NCBI GenBank assembly: GCA_963578105.1
Contig: CAUZBP010000019.1
Coordinates: 1 to 64,000 of the forward strand
From: GCA-2718815 sp963578105
Lineage (GTDB): Bacteria > Planctomycetota > Planctomycetia > Pirellulales > Pirellulaceae
Reading direction: 5' to 3'
Length of the DNA stretch: 64,000 bases
Shown: in pieces, positions 36,980 to 46,299 of the stretch
Numbering within the stretch: the stretch's first letter is position 1
Layout of the letters: every line of letters begins with the position of its first letter
Program-made: the position numbers and the translations under genes
The notes under the pieces: generated by a model
What the model was told of the DNA's origin: nothing
Database searches by the model: none
Seen by the model: the letters and a program-made list of their open reading frames with translations, nothing else

Positions 36980-38401
36980 ATGCATTCACAGTTGGTAATA
37001 CTTGGGGGGGGACCGGGCGGTTACGCTGCGGCATTTCTAGCGGCCGACGAGGGAATGGAAGTCACTATTGTCGAGTCTCGCCGGGCACTGGGAGGCACCT
37101 GTCTTCTTCGAGGATGCATTCCATCAAAGGCACTGTTGCATGTGTCCCGAGTTATCAGCGAGGTAAATGAATTGCGGGAGGATTGGGGCGTGGTCTATGA
37201 TTCGCCACGCATTGACATTGATACGGTGCGAGCACGTAAAGATACGGTCATTAAAACGTTATCCGGCGGTTTAAAGCAACTGGCAAAAAGACGGAAAGTG
37301 CGTTTGATTGAAGCGCAGGGTAAACTCATCAATTCGACCACTCTGCAACTCGAAGGAAGCCACGCATCCATCCCGGACGGGGGCCAGTTGACGTTTGACC
37401 ACGCGATCCTTGCTACCGGTTCCGCGCCGGCGATGCCTTCATCTTTTGAGATAGGATCAGAACGCGTGATGGATTCCACCGGTGCCCTGACACTATCTGA
37501 CATTCCCGACAAACTGCTAGTGGTCGGCGGAGGTTATATCGGGCTGGAGATGGGGACGGTGTATGCGATGCTCGGGAGTCAAGTCAGTATCGTCGAGTTG
37601 ATGGATGGCTTGTTGCCCGGAGTCGACCGTGACCTGGTAAAACCGCTTCACAAACGGCTGGATCATCTACTTGACGGTCGTATCTATCTGAACACCAAGG
37701 TGGGTTCGTTAAGTGATCAGCAAGATCAAGTACACGTTGCGTTTGAGGGTCCGGACAAATACGGAGTGGAACTCTACGACCGTGTGTTAGTTGCTGTCGG
37801 GCGCCGACCCTGCAGCCAGGACATCGGTTTAGAGAACACGAAAGTGCAAACCGACCAGCAGGGATTCATCGAGTGCAACCCTCAGCAACGTACGGCCGAT
37901 CCTCATCTCCTTGCCATTGGCGATGTCGCAGGCGAACCCATGTTAGCGCATAAAGCAACCCACCAAGGCAAAGTTGCTGTTGAATCTCTATTGGGTCGGC
38001 CCGCCGAATTCTCACCACAGGCTATCCCAGCTGTTGTGTTCACCGACCCGGAAATTGCCTGGGCAGGTTTGACGGAAACTCGTGCGGAAGCGGAAGGATG
38101 CCAGTATGAGGTAGCCCAATATCCCTGGGCGGCCAGTGGTCGCGCGCACGCTATCGGACGTACGGAAGGGTTGACTAAATGGCTCATCGAACCCGACACC
38201 AATCGCTTGTTGGGATGTGGCCTGGTGGGGCCCGGTGCGGGTGAAATGATCGCCGAAGCCGTTGTCGCGATCGAGATGGGCTGTGAAGTAAGGGACTTAA
38301 CCGAGTCGATACATCCACATCCCACCCTGAGTGAAACGATGATCAATGCGGGTGAAGTCCACTTTGGCACCGCCACCGAGATTTACAAACCACGCAGATG
38401 A
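36980..38401 (+). CDS. lpdA: Dihydrolipoamide dehydrogenase (E3)
   Basis: 473 residues from ATG 36980 (a TTG at 36968 is in frame). The FAD-binding LVILGGGPGGYAAAFLAA opens the protein, followed by the redox disulfide GGTCLLRGCIPSKALLH, the NAD motif LLVVGGGYIGLEMGTVYAMLGS, and the C-terminal dimer domain with HPHPTLSE (catalytic His-Glu). Reoxidises dihydrolipoyl groups of the PDH complex encoded next to it; it may also serve other 2-oxoacid complexes. Confidence 0.96.
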   Translation: MHSQLVILGGGPGGYAAAFLAADEGMEVTIVESRRALGGTCLLRGCIPSKALLHVSRVISEVNELREDWGVVYDSPRIDIDTVRARKDTVIKTLSGGLKQLAKRRKVRLIEAQGKLINSTTLQLEGSHASIPDGGQLTFDHAILATGSAPAMPSSFEIGSERVMDSTGALTLSDIPDKLLVVGGGYIGLEMGTVYAMLGSQVSIVELMDGLLPGVDRDLVKPLHKRLDHLLDGRIYLNTKVGSLSDQQDQVHVAFEGPDKYGVELYDRVLVAVGRRPCSQDIGLENTKVQTDQQGFIECNPQQRTADPHLLAIGDVAGEPMLAHKATHQGKVAVESLLGRPAEFSPQAIPAVVFTDPEIAWAGLTETRAEAEGCQYEVAQYPWAASGRAHAIGRTEGLTKWLIEPDTNRLLGCGLVGPGAGEMIAEAVVAIEMGCEVRDLTESIHPHPTLSETMINAGEVHFGTATEIYKPRR

Positions 38402-38465
38402 AAACAACCGCACAAATCGCGAACAAGTGAAGTACCCTTTCACGAATCCTATGGGGACCGTATCC

Positions 38466-38487
38466 ACAGGGTCTCCGGTGACCCTGT
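38466..38487. other. Perfect 8-bp inverted repeat between lpdA and aceE
   Basis: ACAGGGTC-TCCGGT-GACCCTGT, 8-bp arms and a 6-nt loop. No T-run follows directly; a T7 tract occurs 30 nt downstream (38517-38523). It could be a processing or attenuation hairpin in a polycistronic lpdA-aceE mRNA, or a regulator site. Confidence 0.5.
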
Positions 38488-38666
38488 TGGCAAACGGGAA
38501 CAGCAGCGCCAAACGGTCTTTTTTTACATTCTTTTCATGGTGGCCACTTGTCGCTGGTAGCTGCGCATTTTGCTGATGGATGTTTGGTTATCTATCACCC
38601 CATCTTCGACTCCGCGCCTCTTTACTCTGGAACGTTTCTGGGAAAGAATGAGAAACACCGTTCCGG

Positions 38667-41417
38667 ATGAAAACCAACCGAAAGTGCCCCATGACCTCAA
38701 CGAAGACGGATCTGACGGCGGGAGAAATCCAACCTGTCCCAGTCGATGACAAATCGCCAGAAACAGTGGATGTCGATCCTGTAGAAACCAAGGAATGGCT
38801 TGACTCGCTGACCTATGTATTGGAAAGCCAGGGACGGGAACGGGCCGCGTTTTTACTAGCTGCCCTGCAGCAAAAGGCGCATCGCGAAGGCGTCGAAGTT
38901 CCTCCCCAGGCAACCACCCCCTACATCAACACGATTCCACCAGATCGCCAGTTGCCCTACCCGGGGAATCGTGAACTGGAACGCAGAATCAAGAGCATCA
39001 TACGCTGGAACGCGATGGCGATGGTGACTCGCGCAAATCGCGAGTCGGAAGGAATTGGCGGGCATATATCGTCTTACGCGTCGGCGGCAACTCTCTATGA
39101 AGTTGGCTTCAATCATTTTTTTCGCGGCCGCGGAAACGGTTATGAAGGCGACGTCATCTACTTCCAGGGACACACGTCTCCTGGGATGTACGCTCGCGCC
39201 TATCTCGAAGGGCGTCTCTGCGAACAAGATTTAAAGAATTTTCGTCGTGAGATGGAACCCAAAGGGGGACTTTCCTCCTACCCACACCCCTGGCTCATGC
39301 CTGGTTTCTGGGAATTCCCCACGGTGTCGATGGGTCTGGCTCCCATCATGGCAATCTATCAGGCGCGATTTAATGAATACCTTGCGGACCGGGGCATGAA
39401 GGACACCAAATCCTGTCGTGTCTGGGCATTTCTTGGTGATGGTGAATGCGACGAACCGGAAACGTTGGGGGCCATCACCCTCGCTGCGCGGGAACGGCTT
39501 GACAATCTTGTGTTTGTCATTAACTGCAATTTACAGCGACTGGACGGTCCTGTTCGCGGGAACGGAAAAATCATTCAAGAGTTGGAAGGCATCTTCCGTG
39601 GAGCTGGCTGGAACGTGCTCAAAGTCATCTGGGGTGACGACTGGGACCAGCTGCTAGATAACGACCACCACGGCCTGTTAGCCAAGCGGATGGGTGAAGT
39701 TATTGACGGTCAATATCAGAAGTACACCTGCATGCCCGGCGCCTACATTCGTGAACATTTTTTCGGGAAGTACCCCGAGTTACTTGAAATGGTAAAAGGA
39801 TTCTCAGACGAGCGGCTCGAAAAAATGCGGCGTGGCGGACATGACCCGGAAAAAGTTTTTGCCGCATACCAAGCAGCTATTGAAACAAAAGGGCGGCCAA
39901 CCGTGATTCTCGCAAAAACGATCAAAGGCTACGGTCTTGGCGAGACGGGGGAAGGCCGCAACGTGACGCACCAGCAAAAAAAACTCAACGAAGATGAACT
40001 ACGTGATTTCCGCAATCGATTCGGCATTCCAATTTCGGACGAGGACGTGGCCCATGCACCATTCTATCGCCCTCCCGAAGGCACGGCTGAAATGCAGTAC
40101 CTTCGCCAGCGACGCAAGGACCTAGGCGGTTTTATGCCTCTTCGCGCCACCCATCACCCCAAAATGGACATCCCTGGCCTGGAGGATTACAACGAGTTTC
40201 TCGTCGGCAGTAAAGGAAAAAAGATGTCGACGACCATGGGGTTCGTGCGTTTGTTGAGCAAGCTCTGCCGCGATCAACAAATCGGAAAGCACGTCGTTCC
40301 AATTGTGCCGGACGAGTCACGAACCTTCGGGATGGAGGGCATGTTTCGACAAATTGGCATCTATGCCCACATGGGACAACTTTACGAGCCAGTCGATTCA
40401 GAACAGCTTCTTTTCTACAAAGAAGCTCAGGATGGTCAGATTCTGGAAGAAGGGATCACAGAAGCGGGATCGATGGCTTCGTTCATCGCCGCCGGAACGT
40501 CTTACAGTCAACATGGCGTCAGCATGATCCCTTTTTTCATCTATTATTCGATGTTTGGTTTCCAACGCATCGGAGACCTGATCTGGGCTGCTGCCGATTC
40601 CCGGGCCAAAGGATTCATGATTGGTGGAACTGCGGGCAGGACAACTCTAGCGGGCGAAGGCCTACAACATCAGGATGGCCATAGCCTCCTGAACGCCATC
40701 GCCTTTCCAACGGTTCGTGCCTACGATCCAGCATACGTTTACGAGCTGGCCGTCATCGTGTTCGACGGAATGAAGCGGTTATACGCTCAAGGTGAGACGG
40801 CCATTTATTACATTACGGTTGAGAACGAAAACTACGAGATGCCAGTGATGCCGGACGGCGTTGAAGAAGGAATTCTGCAGGGTATCTACGAAGTTTCCAG
40901 CTTGGATGCCGGCAAGGCGTCAAAACACGTTCAGCTATTCGGAAGTGGTCCAATCCTGTCCTGTACCCTAGAGGCCCAGCAGATATTGGGCGAACAGTTC
41001 GACGTGTCCAGTAAAGTCTGGAGTGTTACCAGTTACAACGAATTGCGACGAGCTGCGCAATCATGTGAACGTTGGAATCGACTTCACCCGACATCCACAC
41101 CCAAAAAGAGTTATTTGGAAACCGTCCTGGATGGCCAACCGGGACCTTTCATCGCTGCCTCCGATTACGTACGGGCGGTCGCCGAGCAAATCAGTCCCTG
41201 GATACCCGGCGGTCTGTACGCCCTGGGAACCGATGGCATGGGAAGAAGCGATACCCGTAAGTCCCTGCGGCGTCATTTCGAAGTCGATGCCCAGTCGATC
41301 ACTGTCGCTGCACTGTACCAACTCCACCGAGGTGGGCATCTGGAAGCTAACCAGGTCCAGCAAGCCCTTCAACAACTGAATATCGACCCTGACAAAATCG
41401 ACCCTTTGTATGCCTGA
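38667..41417 (+). CDS. aceE: Pyruvate dehydrogenase E1 component, homodimeric type
   Basis: 916 residues from ATG 38667 (ATG 38691 is an alternative). HISSYASAATLYEVGFNHFFRG, the thiamine-diphosphate motif GDGECDEPETLGAITLAARERLDNLVFVINCN and the QRLDGPVRGN segment mark the AceE family found in proteobacteria and actinobacteria, distinct from the alpha2beta2 form. Decarboxylates pyruvate and acetylates the lipoyl groups of AceF. Ends near LDPLYA-like residues. Gene order (E3 first) is not the common aceE-aceF-lpd. Confidence 0.96.
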   Translation: MKTNRKCPMTSTKTDLTAGEIQPVPVDDKSPETVDVDPVETKEWLDSLTYVLESQGRERAAFLLAALQQKAHREGVEVPPQATTPYINTIPPDRQLPYPGNRELERRIKSIIRWNAMAMVTRANRESEGIGGHISSYASAATLYEVGFNHFFRGRGNGYEGDVIYFQGHTSPGMYARAYLEGRLCEQDLKNFRREMEPKGGLSSYPHPWLMPGFWEFPTVSMGLAPIMAIYQARFNEYLADRGMKDTKSCRVWAFLGDGECDEPETLGAITLAARERLDNLVFVINCNLQRLDGPVRGNGKIIQELEGIFRGAGWNVLKVIWGDDWDQLLDNDHHGLLAKRMGEVIDGQYQKYTCMPGAYIREHFFGKYPELLEMVKGFSDERLEKMRRGGHDPEKVFAAYQAAIETKGRPTVILAKTIKGYGLGETGEGRNVTHQQKKLNEDELRDFRNRFGIPISDEDVAHAPFYRPPEGTAEMQYLRQRRKDLGGFMPLRATHHPKMDIPGLEDYNEFLVGSKGKKMSTTMGFVRLLSKLCRDQQIGKHVVPIVPDESRTFGMEGMFRQIGIYAHMGQLYEPVDSEQLLFYKEAQDGQILEEGITEAGSMASFIAAGTSYSQHGVSMIPFFIYYSMFGFQRIGDLIWAAADSRAKGFMIGGTAGRTTLAGEGLQHQDGHSLLNAIAFPTVRAYDPAYVYELAVIVFDGMKRLYAQGETAIYYITVENENYEMPVMPDGVEEGILQGIYEVSSLDAGKASKHVQLFGSGPILSCTLEAQQILGEQFDVSSKVWSVTSYNELRRAAQSCERWNRLHPTSTPKKSYLETVLDGQPGPFIAASDYVRAVAEQISPWIPGGLYALGTDGMGRSDTRKSLRRHFEVDAQSITVAALYQLHRGGHLEANQVQQALQQLNIDPDKIDPLYA

Positions 41418-41650
41418 TACGGAGTCACAATCGCCCTGAATGGCGTTTCCTTTCGTCTTGCCCCGTTTTTTAATCTCTGAAGCTTTGCGAGAATGCTACT
41501 TTTTGACAATCCCCGTAGACATTAAAAATCGGAGCAGGCAAGCCGCATCAGGCACAGACAGATAGCTATAATAATAAATGCTGGACAGCGGACTCTGGAT
41601 TCCTGACTCCCTGTTCATCATTCGACTCTTCAACCTTGGCGAGGAACAAC

Positions 41651-42961
41651 ATGTCAATCGAAGTGAAATTGCCCGATTTGGGAGATGGTATTGAATCTGG
41701 CGACGTCTTGGAAATTCTGGTAAAGGTTGGAGATCAAATCACGGTAGAACAGAGCATCATTGAACTGGAAACGGACAAAGCGACGGTCGAGGTACCAAGC
41801 CCCCAGGCAGGAAAAGTGTCTCAGGTGCATGTCAGTCCGGGGGAATCGATCCCTATTGGCGGACTGCTCCTTTCCTTAGAAGCAGTTCAGACGGGTGCGC
41901 CAACGGCAGATCCTCCCAGCCGCGCAGAGACGGTGAGTTCAGCATCTGCGGCCACGCCTGACAATTCTGCGTCCATTTCCGAACCAGAGCCCGCTGTTCC
42001 CCCATCCCAGTCCTTGCAACCCACGTCCCCCGACTTTGCATCCGGCGACGACATCTCTCCTGCAGGACCAGCCATCCGACGGTTTGCTCGTGAAGTGGGT
42101 GTCGATTTAGATCATGTCCGAGGAACCGGTGAAGGTGGCCGGATTACCCGTGAAGATGTGCTGGAAGTAGTACGACAGACCAACCAGACGATCCAATCGC
42201 AAACGCCGGCAGTCGCCGCTAATGGCACGGTCGATACGGAGGAGCATGACGCGTGGGGACCAGTTCGTTATGTGCGTCTGACAAACATCCGTAAGACAAT
42301 TGCCAGAAAAATGCACGAGTCCTGGTCCACGATTCCGCGAGTCACAAATTTCGATGATGCCGATGTGACCCAACTCGAAGAGATGCGCCAATCAGCCAAA
42401 AACGACCACGCCCAGGTGGGGATCAAGCTCACAACGATGCCGTTTGTCGTCAAGGCTGTGGCAATGGCCTTGAAGGCCCATCCTGAAATAAATGCTTCAC
42501 TGGATCTCGATAACGAGCGGATCGTCTACAAAGAATACGTTAACGTCGGAATCGCTGTTGACACCGACCGAGGCCTTGTAGTTCCTTCGTTGCGAAATGC
42601 CGACCGGCAGGCAGTACCCGATCTGGCACGCTCCCTGGCCGAATTAGCAACCAAGTGTCGAACAGGCAACTTCACCGTGGAAGACCTGCGTGGCGGCACG
42701 TTTACGATCAGCAACCTGGGCGCAATTGGTGGCAGCTACTCGACACCCATCATTAATCCGCCCGAAGTGGCGATCCTACTGGTCGGGCGTGCACGACAAA
42801 TGCCCGTCGTGTCTGGTGACAGTCAGATACAAATCCGACTCATGATGCCACTGAGTTTGTCATACGACCACCGGCTCGTCGACGGCGCCATCGCTGCACG
42901 ATTTCTGAACGAAGTCATCGAGTATCTTGAATCGCCGAGCCGAACTCTTTTAGCCCCTTAG
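41651..42961 (+). CDS. aceF: Dihydrolipoamide acetyltransferase (PDH E2)
   Basis: 436 residues from ATG 41651 with GAGGA 5 nt upstream. One lipoyl domain (1-80; lipoyl-Lys in IELETDKATVEVPSP), a Pro/Ser/Ala linker, a peripheral-subunit-binding domain (about 138-175; AGPAIRRFAREVGVDLDHVRGTG), and the catalytic domain with the active-site block SYDHRLVDGAIAARFL. A single lipoyl domain, against three in E. coli. 230 bp after aceE; a TATAAT at 41567-41572 lies in that gap but without a well-spaced -35. Confidence 0.96.
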   Translation: MSIEVKLPDLGDGIESGDVLEILVKVGDQITVEQSIIELETDKATVEVPSPQAGKVSQVHVSPGESIPIGGLLLSLEAVQTGAPTADPPSRAETVSSASAATPDNSASISEPEPAVPPSQSLQPTSPDFASGDDISPAGPAIRRFAREVGVDLDHVRGTGEGGRITREDVLEVVRQTNQTIQSQTPAVAANGTVDTEEHDAWGPVRYVRLTNIRKTIARKMHESWSTIPRVTNFDDADVTQLEEMRQSAKNDHAQVGIKLTTMPFVVKAVAMALKAHPEINASLDLDNERIVYKEYVNVGIAVDTDRGLVVPSLRNADRQAVPDLARSLAELATKCRTGNFTVEDLRGGTFTISNLGAIGGSYSTPIINPPEVAILLVGRARQMPVVSGDSQIQIRLMMPLSLSYDHRLVDGAIAARFLNEVIEYLESPSRTLLAP

Positions 42962-42986
42962 ACTGTTTAATCTGGATTCAAAAACT

Positions 42987-43017
42987 ACCGGAACCCCGCG
43001 CATTACGAAGTTCCGGT
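42987..43017. terminator. Inverted repeat between convergent aceF and the next gene
   Basis: ACCGGAAC (42987-42994) and GTTCCGGT (43010-43017) form a perfect 8-bp stem around a 15-nt loop, 26 nt after the aceF stop. There is no U-tract on either strand, so terminator function is only suggested by position in a convergent gap. Confidence 0.3.
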
Positions 43018-43175
43018 TACCAGGGTGCCGCGCCCACCCCCCGGGGCGGACGCGGTGAATTTCAGAGTTCCAACACCACGCCTGCCCGGGCTGAGAGTGC
43101 GACACCTCAGGTGAACACACAGCATGTCGGCACAACCGGCCGAACCCGGCGTTTGCAGCGACGGGTACGGTCTGG

Positions 43176-44138
43176 TTAAGGTTCAATGTAATACACCGCT
43201 GAGTCGTCGATGATCCAAGGTGTTGACCATGTTTTACCATTATCGCCGTTACAAACGTTGAAAAAGAATGTCTTGAAACGCTCACAACGGAATCCGTAAG
43301 GATACTGTGAAGTGAGATGATCTTCTTCGGTCAAATCGTCAACACCCTCGCTTGCGTAATAGTGAACCTGTCCATCCGGGGTAAATGACATCCCGAAAGT
43401 CCACCAGCCTGTTTGCGTGATATCAGGACCCTTGAAGTCTCGACCGTATCGGTCCGAACGGATGCTCAGATACGCCGTATCATAATCAAGACGAGATCTT
43501 TCTTTGTTTTTAAAGTTGATGAACATCCCGGGCCAATAGGTTTCGCGTTCCGAACCAGCAGTAGAAAACAAGCCCCGCGAACCAGTGTTGGTCGTCTCCA
43601 CAGCGGCACGAATCGCAAACGTCGGTCCACGCCGGTTCTCCCACTCTTCAACAGGGGGCATAAACACCCGCACGACAAAATTGGGAGTTTGGTGCACAGG
43701 AAGAGCCCCCCCCAGGCGCGAACGAACGTTGCAGATAAAGTCGTCCTGCTGCAGTTGATAACTGGCTAAGCGGGGGATTCCGGTCTGCCGTGATCGAAGT
43801 AAGAGTGCTCCCTTACTTCCTGGTATCCCGTTTTCGGGAGTTGCGACCCGGCGGACGACATCAGGCTGTCCCCGCTTGACCCCTTCATACCAGCGACCAT
43901 TTTTCGAACGCCCTCCGGGGCCGCGAGTTCTTTCGTCAAGATTCTTCGAACTCTTGGGAAGGTTGTACCGAAAACTCCACTCTTCATCTTCAAAATTATC
44001 GCCCACCTTCGGGATACTGAAACCCGTGCCGGGAACCACCGGTTCCGCTTGAGAGAATCCGCCTGCGATGGACAGTGCCAGGAAGGTTAACAGGGTGTGC
44101 CAGCAGATGCCGGTTGAAATGATATAGTGTTTTTGCAT
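43176..44138 (-). CDS. Secreted protein of unknown function
   Basis: 320 residues from ATG 44138, selected because it opens into a signal peptide (WHTLLTFLALSIAGGFSQA). The mature protein is beta-rich with many Arg, Trp and aromatic residues (PNFVVRVFMPPVEEWENRRG, WWTFGMSFTPDGQVHYYASEG) and two Cys near the end. The segment around HYYASEG and WIIDDSAVYYIEP recalls concanavalin-like jelly rolls of laminarinase or heparin-lyase type, but no catalytic motif is visible. No family recognised. It converges on aceF. Confidence 0.65.
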   Translation of the reverse strand: MQKHYIISTGICWHTLLTFLALSIAGGFSQAEPVVPGTGFSIPKVGDNFEDEEWSFRYNLPKSSKNLDERTRGPGGRSKNGRWYEGVKRGQPDVVRRVATPENGIPGSKGALLLRSRQTGIPRLASYQLQQDDFICNVRSRLGGALPVHQTPNFVVRVFMPPVEEWENRRGPTFAIRAAVETTNTGSRGLFSTAGSERETYWPGMFINFKNKERSRLDYDTAYLSIRSDRYGRDFKGPDITQTGWWTFGMSFTPDGQVHYYASEGVDDLTEEDHLTSQYPYGFRCERFKTFFFNVCNGDNGKTWSTPWIIDDSAVYYIEP

Positions 44139-44688
44139 GGGTGGCTTTCTGTATTGTTCAGGAAAAGGTTGGAACTTGGGATTTTCTAAAACAGGTGGGC
44201 AGGAAATTTCGGCAGTTGCCCGGCCGGACGGCTCCAAGCTGTGCTTTCGCTGTGAATGAGCTTCTCAACGTAGTCGTGGAACAAACGAGCTACTCTCACT
44301 ATTTCAGGAAAACGCTCGATCCCAAAGCACCGTGAACCCGTCAGGCCATGCTCGCCAGACTGTCTGCCCCGTCAAGAGCGTGTCGTCGGGAAGGCGCACA
44401 GCGCCCCCCGTTCAGTATCGTCACTCAGCAAGATGGCAATTGATTCAATTTGTGTCGCCGGGATTCGAGAGGACGCCGCTTTGCTGTTCTGTTTCTCGGG
44501 CAACCATCCCGACTATCAAACAGATAACCACTTATCCGGCGAGCAAAACATCGTCAGCACTTCTCTTGACCATGCGAATCATGGAAAAGATGCGCATTTC
44601 CGGCACCTGATCAATCCTCTTAATCGTGACAGGGCTTTTAACAACATTAACCGCGCAGGTTTGGCGCAGTGTCTCGGCAAGTTCATTT
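44139..44688. other. Intergenic region, no gene supported
   Basis: 550 bp between two minus-strand genes. Short plus-strand frames here run into the antisense of the DUF2007-like gene and have shadow-like composition. No RNA gene or repeat was recognised. Confidence 0.4.
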
Positions 44689-45192
44689 TCAATCCCGGAA
44701 ACCGGCCTTGGAGTCCACTGATTTTCGGCCACGATCAGACGTTCGCCGCAAATCCTCTCGAATTTCCGTCGCGTGATCCTTGGTCCGAAACCAGCGGAAC
44801 GACAATGACAACAGAACAAGAACAACCAATGCGTATGCCAGCGCCTCAACTTGTCGTGTACCGATCCACACCAGAAAACAGAGCAATCCACCCAGAATCT
44901 CAATCTGCCAACCGAAATTTCCCTGAAAGCCGGTTGTGTCGTCCAATGAACTGATGGCCACAGAAGATGTAGTCCCGGCAAGCAACCTTTGAGCATCTTC
45001 CATCTGCTGCAACGGAACTAAAACGGCAACGTCAGTGGAAGTTTCGACACGGATACCCGTCGTAAAACCGCCGGTCGTCACGGCTTGAATTCCCAATTCG
45101 CGCAACGAATTGGCAATCACTTCCGCTTCGAATTCTGAAGAAACGGCAGTCAGAACGACTGGGCTGGCGGGGTCGCCGGAATCGAGGGACAT
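44689..45192 (-). CDS. DUF2007-like protein with two C-terminal TM helices
   Basis: 167 residues. The N-terminal 75 residues (VVLTAVSSEFEAEVIANSLRELGIQAVTTGG, then VAVLVPLQQMEDAQRLL) match the beta-alpha-beta pattern of DUF2007, a putative signal-transducing domain common in planctomycetes and bacteroidetes. Two TM helices follow (GGLLCFLVWIG, ALAYALVVLVLLSLSF) and a basic tail ends the protein. Function unknown. A palindromic site lies 146 bp upstream. Confidence 0.7.
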   Translation of the reverse strand: MSLDSGDPASPVVLTAVSSEFEAEVIANSLRELGIQAVTTGGFTTGIRVETSTDVAVLVPLQQMEDAQRLLAGTTSSVAISSLDDTTGFQGNFGWQIEILGGLLCFLVWIGTRQVEALAYALVVLVLLSLSFRWFRTKDHATEIREDLRRTSDRGRKSVDSKAGFRD

Positions 45193-45566
45193 TGTTCAGT
45201 CCGTTCAAAATTGTGCTCAAGGAAACCTCCCGGTTCCACTGCACACCAGTATACTCAGAAAATCCTTTCGCGTGGTTTAGGCGCCCCCTCACTAAAAAGA
45301 AGGGCAAGGACAAACGCCTGCAGGAAATCGAAAATGATTGCAAGCGCTCTTGCAACAGTCACGCCCCCGCTGTCTCGGTTTTTTCTGATAAACAAACTTC
45401 CCCCATGGACACCCGACGGGATTCCTGGAAACGTGGCTGACAAAGCGGTCCGAGAAAATGGACCCGCGCGCGGCACACTCGGCACGACAACGAAGCGTGA
45501 TGAACGCTCACTGTGAGCCGTACTGGACCGACGACGAAAGGTCTTCGTGAAGCTTGGCCCTCCCCA
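45193..45566. other. Intergenic region between the flavodoxin and DUF2007-like genes
   Basis: 374 bp on the way from one minus-strand gene to the next. Apart from the palindrome at 45338-45355 I see nothing definite. Open frames here continue antisense into the flavodoxin gene and are not credible. Confidence 0.4.
45338..45355. promoter_or_regulatory. Palindromic site resembling a LacI-family operator
   Basis: TTGCAAG-CGCT-CTTGCAA: perfect 7-bp arms around 4 bases. Canonical LacI-family operators are often TTGCAAGCGCTTGCAA-like; this one has two extra central bases. It lies upstream of the DUF2007-like gene and downstream of the flavodoxin gene, both minus strand. It could equally be an RNA hairpin. 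Confidence 0.35.
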
Positions 45567-46208
45567 TCAGGAACCGGCCATCTTTCTGGAAAGGCGCGCC
45601 ACCCGTTCACCAATACGATGGGCGCTGTCGAGTTCTACCTCACCAACCCCCCAATCGATGGGTCCAGTCAAGGCACCGGCACCCAATTCGGCCCATTTGT
45701 CATCACCCTCTGCGTCGCTGTAGAGCGGACCACCTACCACCATCCGGTTGTTGATCATGAACAGCAGCAGCGATACCACAACGTGCTCCTTGCCTCCCAT
45801 TTGACCACCGCCGGTGGCAAAAGCACCACCCACTTTGTCAGTCAGGTCGACTTTCATCTTCCAACTCCAGTCGTCAATGGCCATCTTCATCTTGCCGGGG
45901 AGATTGGCAAAGTAAGTCGGGGAACCCAGCACGATGCCATCTGCGGCGTTAAGATCGTCTTTGGTAACCTCTTCGACCTTCTTGATCACGGTCTTTACGC
46001 CCGGTACACGGGACGAACCCTTCGCGACGGCCTCTGCCATACGTTCCGTGTTTCCACTACGCGAGTAGTAGGCAACCAGCACACAAACGGTTTGTTGCCC
46101 TTTCTCTCCGGGTGAACGGTCGGATTCGGCCCACGCATCACCGACCACCCAAACATTTTGAACGATGAGAACGGCTGCCAGTACCAGTAAAGGATGTTCT
46201 TCTTTCAT
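45567..46208 (-). CDS. Exported WrbA-like flavodoxin
   Basis: 213 residues. A signal peptide (LLVLAAVLIVQNVWVVGDAWA, about residues 7-27) precedes a flavodoxin fold: LVAYYSRSGNTERMAEAVAKG (FMN phosphate loop), ADGIVLGSPTYFANLPGKMKMAIDDW and GGAFATGGGQMGGKEHVVVSLL, the pattern of WrbA-type NAD(P)H:quinone oxidoreductases. WrbA proteins are normally cytoplasmic; export of an FMN protein is unusual, and the Sec-type leader (no twin Arg) would need FMN loading outside. The first 30 residues might instead be a membrane anchor. Confidence 0.8.
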   Translation of the reverse strand: MKEEHPLLVLAAVLIVQNVWVVGDAWAESDRSPGEKGQQTVCVLVAYYSRSGNTERMAEAVAKGSSRVPGVKTVIKKVEEVTKDDLNAADGIVLGSPTYFANLPGKMKMAIDDWSWKMKVDLTDKVGGAFATGGGQMGGKEHVVVSLLLFMINNRMVVGGPLYSDAEGDDKWAELGAGALTGPIDWGVGEVELDSAHRIGERVARLSRKMAGS

Positions 46209-46299
46209 GACGCTTGATGGTCCCCTTACAAACCCAGCAGAAGTTGGGAAAACTCGTCAGACAGATTCGGAACAATCTTCAACGACAATGCTTAGCAAC

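Noticed and set aside
41503..41572. TTGACA (41503) and TATAAT (41567) before aceF as a promoter
   Set aside because: Both boxes are perfect but 58 bp apart, so they cannot form one promoter; neither has a good partner.
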